A DNA stretch of 64,000 bases, taken from Cellulosimicrobium sp. ES-005. GTDB lineage: Bacteria; Actinomycetota; Actinomycetes; Actinomycetales; Cellulomonadaceae. Below are positions 59,203-64,000 of this stretch, in pieces (positions within the stretch are counted from its first letter, which is position 1; the number at the start of each line of letters is the position of its first letter). The notes beneath the pieces are model-generated. The model did no database searches. It saw only the letters and a program-made list of their open reading frames with translations, and was not told where the DNA came from. A program made the position numbers and the translations under genes. The stretch covers positions 434,001 to 498,000 of the forward strand of contig NZ_CP159290.1 of the NCBI RefSeq assembly GCF_040448685.1. Direction: 5' to 3'.

Positions 59203-61301
59203 CCGCGATCCGGCTCGGGCTGTCCGAGCTCCGGCGCCTCGCCGCCGGTACGCTGCCGCGCCTCGCCATCCTCGCGATGGCGCTCATCCCGACGCTCTAC
59301 GCCGGGCTGTACCTGTTCGCGAACCACGACCCGTACGACAAGCTCGACCAGATCCCCGCCGCCCTCGTCGTGCTCGACGAGGGCACGACGACCACCGACG
59401 CCCAGACCGGGGCGACGACGGAGCGCCACTTCGGCCGCGACGTCGCCGACCAGCTCCTCGACGACGGCGGCTTCGGCTGGGTCGAGACGAGCCAGGTCGA
59501 CGCCGAGTACGGCGTGCGGTCGGGGCGGTACGACGCCGCGCTCGTCATCGGCCCCACGTTCTCCGCCGACCTCGCGTCCGCGGGAGAGTTCGAGCCCCAG
59601 CAGGCGAGCCTCACGCTCATCACCAACGACGCGAACAACTACCTCGCCCGCACGATCGCGGACCAGATCGTCGGCAAGGTGCGCGACTCGATCGCGGAAC
59701 AGGTGGGCACGGAGGCGGCCGACACGTTCCTGCGCGGCTTCGCGTCCATCCACACGAACCTCGCCGACGCCGTGGACGGTGCGGACCAGCTCCTCGACGG
59801 CGCGACGCAGCTCCGCGACGGCCTCGTCACGGCGGACGACGGCGCGCACACCCTCGCCGACGGCGCGGGCCAGGCCGCCGACGGCGCCGAGCGTCTCGAC
59901 GCGAGCACCGGGACGCTCGCGGACGCCGTCGGGCAGCTCGACGACGGCGCGGAGGCGCTCGCGTCCGGGCTCGGCACGCTCCGGGGCGCGACGTCGTCGC
60001 TGCCCGCCCAGACCCAGCAGCTCGCCGACGGCGCCGCGCAGGTCGCGGACGGGAACGCGCAGGTCGCGCAGTACGGGCAGCAGGCGGCCGCGGCCGCGGG
60101 CGAGGTGCTCCCGACGCTCGACACGATCCGCGGCGACGTCGACGCGCAGCTCGACCAGCTCGTCGCCGACGGCGTCCTCGACCAGGCGACGGCCGCCCAG
60201 GTGCGGTCGCAGGTCGCGCCCGTGCTCGACCAGCAGCGCGAGCAGGTCCAGGGTGCCGTCGACCAGGTGACCGCCGCGTCCGGCAAGCTCGACCAGCTCG
60301 CCGACGGCTCGCGCCAGGTGTCCGAGGGCGCGGCCCGGCTCGCGGCCGCGACGCCTCAGCTCACGGCGGGCATCGCGAGCGCGGCGGACGGCGCGGACCG
60401 CCTCGCCGACGGCACGGGACAGCTCGCCGCAGCGACCCCGCAGCTCGTGGACGGCGTCTCGCAGCTCGCCGACGGCACGCGCCAGGTGTCCGACGGCGCG
60501 ACCTCGCTCGCGGACGGGACGTCGCAGCTCCGCGACGGCTCGGGCGAGCTCGTCGACGGCGTCACGCAGCTCCGCGACGGGCTCGCCGAGGGCCTCGGCC
60601 AGGTGCCGGACCTCGACGAGCAGACCCGCCAGGACACCGCCGAGACCATCGGCAACCCGGTCTCCGTGAAGAACGAGGCGCTCTCCTCCGCCGGCACGTA
60701 CGGCGGCGGCCTCGCGCCGTTCTTCCTGTCGCTCGCGACCTGGATCGGCGCCTACGTGCTCTTCCTCCTCGTGCGGCCGCTGTCGTCGCGGGCCCTCGCC
60801 GCCGGGCGGTCCGGCCTCGCCACCGCCCTGGGCGGCTGGCTCACCCCGGCCGCGATCGGCGTCGTGCAGGTCGCGGCCATGTTCACCGTGACCAAGTTCG
60901 CGCTCGACATCGACCCCGTGCACGGCGTCGGGACCGCGCTGTTCCTCGTGCTCGTCTCCGCGACGTTCGTCGCGATCCTCCAGGCGCTCAACGTCTGGCT
61001 CGGCGCCGCCGGGCAGTTCCTCGGGCTCGTCCTCATGCTCGTCCAGCTCGTCACCGCCGGCGGCACGTTCCCGTGGCAGACCATCCCGCAGCCGCTGCGC
61101 TCGATGCACCAGTTCCTGCCCATGACGTACGCCGTCGAGGGCCTGCGCCAGCTCCTCTACGGCGGCAACATGGCGACGGTGACGCGCGACGTCACGGTCC
61201 TCGTCGTCGTGCTGGTCGCCGCCCTCGCCCTGACCACGATCGCCGCCCGCAAGCAGCGCGTCTGGACGATCAAGAAGCTCCAACCAGAGCTCGTCCTCTG
61301 A
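59199..61301 (+). CDS. YhgE/Pip-domain membrane protein
   Basis: A 700-residue protein. An N-terminal helix (LPRLAILAMALIPTLYAGLYL) and PYDKLDQIPAALVVLDEG mark the YhgE/Pip family. A large extracytoplasmic region (about 170-480) contains many LxxGxxQLxDG repeats that form a long helical stalk. Five or six C-terminal helices (about 505-690) with FPWQTIPQPLRSMHQFLPMTYAVEGLR match ABC-2-type exporters. Relatives include phage infection protein Pip and ESX-type YueB-like receptors. It is probably an exporter or envelope scaffold induced by a TetR ligand. Confidence 0.9.
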   Translation: MTAIRLGLSELRRLAAGTLPRLAILAMALIPTLYAGLYLFANHDPYDKLDQIPAALVVLDEGTTTTDAQTGATTERHFGRDVADQLLDDGGFGWVETSQVDAEYGVRSGRYDAALVIGPTFSADLASAGEFEPQQASLTLITNDANNYLARTIADQIVGKVRDSIAEQVGTEAADTFLRGFASIHTNLADAVDGADQLLDGATQLRDGLVTADDGAHTLADGAGQAADGAERLDASTGTLADAVGQLDDGAEALASGLGTLRGATSSLPAQTQQLADGAAQVADGNAQVAQYGQQAAAAAGEVLPTLDTIRGDVDAQLDQLVADGVLDQATAAQVRSQVAPVLDQQREQVQGAVDQVTAASGKLDQLADGSRQVSEGAARLAAATPQLTAGIASAADGADRLADGTGQLAAATPQLVDGVSQLADGTRQVSDGATSLADGTSQLRDGSGELVDGVTQLRDGLAEGLGQVPDLDEQTRQDTAETIGNPVSVKNEALSSAGTYGGGLAPFFLSLATWIGAYVLFLLVRPLSSRALAAGRSGLATALGGWLTPAAIGVVQVAAMFTVTKFALDIDPVHGVGTALFLVLVSATFVAILQALNVWLGAAGQFLGLVLMLVQLVTAGGTFPWQTIPQPLRSMHQFLPMTYAVEGLRQLLYGGNMATVTRDVTVLVVVLVAALALTTIAARKQRVWTIKKLQPELVL

Positions 61302-61324
61302 CCCACGAGACCGCGCCCCGGTCC

Positions 61325-61471
61325 GCCGAGGTAGAGCCCTGGTTGGCCGAGGTAGAGCCCTGGTTGGCCGAGGTAGAGCCCTGGTTGGCCGAGGTAGAGC
61401 CCTGGTTGGCCGAGGTAGAGCCCTGGTTGGGCGAGGTAGAGCCGTAGTTGCGCGAGGTAGAGCCGTGGTCG
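61325..61471 (+). repeat. 21-bp tandem repeat, seven units
   Basis: Seven consecutive units, five of them near-identical, each containing GAGGTAGAGCCCTGG; the last two drift to GAGCCGTAG and GAGCCGTGG. The final unit continues straight into palindromic element copy B, just as the same motif opens copy A. Confidence 0.95.
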
Positions 61472-61665
61472 TGTCCGACGGCGTGTGGTCGCCCTGGGTG
61501 GTCGGGGTGGGTGGTGGTGCCGCGTCTACCATCCGCGCCGCTCGTTCCTCGCGTCGCTCCCGCCAGGCCCGCCACGACGCGGCACCACCACCCACCCCGA
61601 CCCGGCTTCGTCTCGCCGTGGTCTTCGCTCACCTGGGCGAACTGCCCGCGGCGTCGTTCGCCCAC
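61451..61665. repeat. Dispersed palindromic element, copy B
   Basis: Homologous over its length to 16463-16675. The core is a perfect 27-bp inverted repeat (61500-61526 with 61576-61602) and a 49-base loop, with conserved loop ends and right flank. Not coding. Confidence 0.85.
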
Positions 61666-61786
61666 CTCGGGCGGCGACCCGCCGTGGCGGGCGACCGGCC
61701 GCCGTCGGGCTTCAGGTGCCCATGCCGGCCGGTAGCCCGGACGTGACGGGTGACCACGCGCCGTCGCGCCCGACCAGGCATCTCTG

Positions 61787-61912
61787 TCGGCGGACCGGAC
61801 ACTTACGTCGGCATACCACGCCTCTTCGTCGGCGGACCACGCCTCTACCTCGGCGGGCCAGGGCCCGAGGTCGGCGGACCACGCCTCTACCTCGACCGAC
61901 CAGGGCTCTACC
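61787..61912 (-). repeat. Six degenerate 21-bp repeats in inverted orientation
   Basis: Six units beginning TCGGCGGACC or variants and containing CTCTACC. This is the reverse complement of the GGTAGAG unit at 61325. They flank the core on the side opposite the direct array, making the 61.3-61.9 kb region a large imperfect mirror. The rest of 61302-61980 shows no gene. Confidence 0.85.
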
Positions 61913-61980
61913 TCGGCAGGGCGGCTGCCAGGGGGCGGACGGTTCCGGGGGTTCGGGCGCGAGGGTGCGACAATCGCGAC

Positions 61981-64000
61981 GTGTCCGCTGAGATCGACGC
62001 CAACCCGACCCCCGCCCCGCAGCACCCCGGGAACGGCTCGCGGCGGTCCGGCTCCCGCGCGACGCCGTCGCCGGAGGCGGAGCGCGCGGCCGCTCTCCGC
62101 GAGGCCGAACGGGCGGCCGACGCGGCCCGCACGGCGCTCGCCGAGGCGCTGCGGACGGTCGTGCGCGGCGGGGTCGACTCCTCCACGCGCCGCCGGGCCG
62201 AGTACTCGACGGACGCGTCGAACTACCGCGTCGTGCCCGAGGCCGTGGTGTACCCGCAGGACGCGGACGACGTCGTCGCGGCGCTCGACGTGCTGCGCGA
62301 GCTCGAGGTTCCGGTCACGGCGCGCGGCGCGGGCACGTCCGTCGCGGGGAACTCGATCGGCCCGGGCGTGGTCCTCGACTTCACGCGGCACGTGAACCGC
62401 GTGCTCGACGTGGACCCGGAGGCGCGCACGGCGCGCATCGAGCCGGGCGTGGTCATGTCGGCTCTCCAGCAGGAGGCCGCGCCGCACGGGCTGCGGTTCG
62501 GCCCGGACCCGTCGACGCAGAACCGCGCGACGCTCGGCGGCATGATCGGCAACAACGCGTGCGGGCCGCACGCCGTCGCGTACGGGCGCACGGTCGACAA
62601 CGTCGTCGCGCTCGACGTCGTCGACGGCCGGGGCCGCCGCTTCACCGCGGGCAAGGGCGACCCGACGTTCGCGGCGGTCCCCGGCCTGGCGGAGCTCGTC
62701 CGCGAGAACCTCGCGCTGATCCGCACGGAGTTCGGGCGGTTCGGGCGCCAGGTGTCGGGCTACTCGCTGGAGCACCTGCTGCCGGAGAACGGGTCGGACC
62801 TCGCGAAGGCGCTCGTCGGCACCGAGGGCACGCTCGTGACGATCCTCGAGGCCACGGTCCGGCTGGTGCCGGTGCCGTCCAAGCCGACGCTCGTCGTGCT
62901 CGGCTACCCGGACATGCCGTCCGCGGCCGACGACGTCCCGACCTTCCTGAACCTCAACCCGCTCGCGGTCGAGGGTCTCGACGCGCGGCTCGTCGACGTC
63001 GTGCGCCGCGCCAAGGGCGACGCGTCCGTGCCGCCGCTGCCGCCGGGCGCCGGCTGGCTCATGGTCGAGGTCGGCGGCGCGACGCCCGAGGAGGCGATGG
63101 CGAACGCGGAGGCGATCGTCGCGGCGTCGGGCAGCGAGGCCACGATGATCCTGCCCGCAGGCCCCGAGGCGACCAAGATGTGGCAGATCCGGGCCGACGG
63201 CGCGGGGCTCGCCGGGCGCACGCCCGCGGGCGAGCAGGCGTGGCCGGGCTGGGAGGACTCCGCCGTCCCGCCGGAGAAGCTGGGCGACTACCTGCGCGAC
63301 CTCGACGCGCTCATGGCGCGCTACGGCGTCGACGGCCTGCCGTACGGGCACTTCGGCGACGGTTGCGTGCACCTGCGCATCGACATCCCGCTCGAGGCGT
63401 CGGGGTCGGTGCTGCGCACGTTCATGCTCGAGGCGGCGGAGCTCGTCGCGAAGTACGGCGGCTCGCTCTCGGGCGAGCACGGCGACGGCCGCGCGCGCTC
63501 GGAGCTGCTGCCGGTCATGTACAGCCCCGAGGCGATCGCCCTCATGGAGCGGTTCAAGGCCCTGTTCGACCCGCAGGACGTCATGAACCCGGGCGTCGTC
63601 GTGCGCCCGAGCGCGATCGACGACGACCTGCGCCGCCCGCACGCGCACCCGCTGCTGTCGACGGTCGGCGCGCCGGGCACACCCGGCACGAGCACGGCCG
63701 CGCCCGCGAAGGTCACGAAGATCTCGCGCCGCGCCGGTTACCAGGGCTTCTCGTTCGCGCACGACCACGGCGACATGACGCAGGCCGTGCACCGGTGCGT
63801 CGGCGTCGGCAAGTGCCGCGCCGACACCAGCGCCGCGGGCGGGTTCATGTGTCCGTCGTACCAGGCGACGAAGGACGAGAAGGACGTCACGCGCGCCCGC
63901 GCCCGCGTGCTCCAGGAGGCGGTCAACGGCACGCTCGTCGGCGGCCTCGCGGCACCCGAGGTGCGCGAGTCGCTCGACCTGTGCCTGTCCTGCAAGGCGT
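61981..64000 (+). CDS. FAD-linked oxidase with C-terminal 4Fe-4S module (partial)
   Basis: Starts at GTG 61981 and runs off the window after 673 codons. Residues about 80-270 form a PCMH-type FAD-binding domain (VTARGAGTSVAGNSIGPGVV, TLGGMIGNNACGPHAVAYG). The FAD-oxidase C-terminal domain includes YGHFGDGCVHLRID and GSLSGEHGDGRARSELL. The tail then reaches cluster ligands CVGVGKC...FMCPSY and the start of a second set, LDLCLSCK, as in GlpC/GlcF-like fused D-lactate or 2-hydroxyacid dehydrogenases. It probably oxidises a hydroxyacid and feeds electrons to quinone. A GACAAT box lies 6 nt upstream. Confidence 0.92.
   Translation, partial: MSAEIDANPTPAPQHPGNGSRRSGSRATPSPEAERAAALREAERAADAARTALAEALRTVVRGGVDSSTRRRAEYSTDASNYRVVPEAVVYPQDADDVVAALDVLRELEVPVTARGAGTSVAGNSIGPGVVLDFTRHVNRVLDVDPEARTARIEPGVVMSALQQEAAPHGLRFGPDPSTQNRATLGGMIGNNACGPHAVAYGRTVDNVVALDVVDGRGRRFTAGKGDPTFAAVPGLAELVRENLALIRTEFGRFGRQVSGYSLEHLLPENGSDLAKALVGTEGTLVTILEATVRLVPVPSKPTLVVLGYPDMPSAADDVPTFLNLNPLAVEGLDARLVDVVRRAKGDASVPPLPPGAGWLMVEVGGATPEEAMANAEAIVAASGSEATMILPAGPEATKMWQIRADGAGLAGRTPAGEQAWPGWEDSAVPPEKLGDYLRDLDALMARYGVDGLPYGHFGDGCVHLRIDIPLEASGSVLRTFMLEAAELVAKYGGSLSGEHGDGRARSELLPVMYSPEAIALMERFKALFDPQDVMNPGVVVRPSAIDDDLRRPHAHPLLSTVGAPGTPGTSTAAPAKVTKISRRAGYQGFSFAHDHGDMTQAVHRCVGVGKCRADTSAAGGFMCPSYQATKDEKDVTRARARVLQEAVNGTLVGGLAAPEVRESLDLCLSCKA

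Noticed and set aside
61073-61447. Open frame encoding repeated Ala-Glu-Val-Glu-Pro-Trp-Leu
   Set aside because: It is only the 21-bp non-coding repeat read in frame after the YhgE/Pip 3' end; no start signal or conserved domain.
61325-61471. Possible CRISPR array
   Set aside because: Units are contiguous 21-mers without spacers and there are no cas genes.

Overview
This window is a 64 kb piece of a very GC-rich actinobacterial chromosome. Codons end almost always in G or C, GTG starts are frequent, and many neighbouring genes overlap by four bases (GTGA or ATGA). The gene content (GlnR, a Crp/GlxR-type regulator, a DUF2516 protein, an E-type LAETG sorting signal, two modular GH18 chitinases with Asp/Thr-Pro linkers and CBM5/12 domains) points to a chitin-degrading member of the Micrococcales. 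A Cellulosimicrobium, Isoptericola or Cellulomonas relative is the best guess, inferred from content and not from any search.

Left part (0-16.4 kb): an integrase remnant beside tRNA-Pro(CGG); a metallophosphoesterase and a bifunctional penicillin-binding protein; DUF4177 and RidA; Crp/GlxR; endonuclease III; an alpha/beta hydrolase coupled to glnR; a thioredoxin/DUF4395/DsrE/nitrobindin-like/YgfZ block resembling the mycobacterial Rv0811c-Rv0818 neighbourhood but without its rhodanese genes; a FUSC protein; a Phd-VapC pair; a DUF2516 protein; a zinc-type L-asparaginase and D-aminoacyl-tRNA deacylase.

Middle part (16.4-33.5 kb): a non-coding repeat tract with a 27-bp-armed palindrome, a CorA operon with a possible leader peptide, a 1022-residue LuxR-type regulator, two tandem chitinases, a lipoprotein, an LAETG surface protein, a DUF4012 protein, and an ECF sigma factor followed by a membrane protein that resembles an anti-sigma factor.

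Right part (33.5-64 kb): a complete seven-gene ebo-type cluster (inositol-3-phosphate synthase, SCO3242-type prenyltransferase, TIM-barrel isomerase, EboA, TatD/EboB, EboE, phosphodiesterase), almost all translationally coupled behind one good promoter. It is followed by a DUF4241 protein, a large secreted subtilase and a small secreted beta-gamma-crystallin-like protein. Next comes a minus-strand five-gene operon of MoxR AAA ATPase, unknown protein, HExxH/VWA protein, unknown protein and ANL-superfamily ligase. Then pnuC-nadR, an OsmC protein, an epimerase, a TetR regulator divergent from an ABC-like/YhgE-Pip pair with two perfect operators, a second and elaborated copy of the palindromic repeat element, and the start of an FAD/4Fe-4S oxidoreductase that runs off the end.

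The least conventional signals are the dispersed palindrome with a compensatory base-pair change and mirrored 21-bp repeats, the MoxR/metallopeptidase-VWA/ligase operon, the ebo cluster with inositol phosphate synthase as its first gene, a set of REP-like palindromes at or inside gene 3' ends, and a consistent TANNNT-6..8 nt-start arrangement that suggests many leaderless mRNAs.
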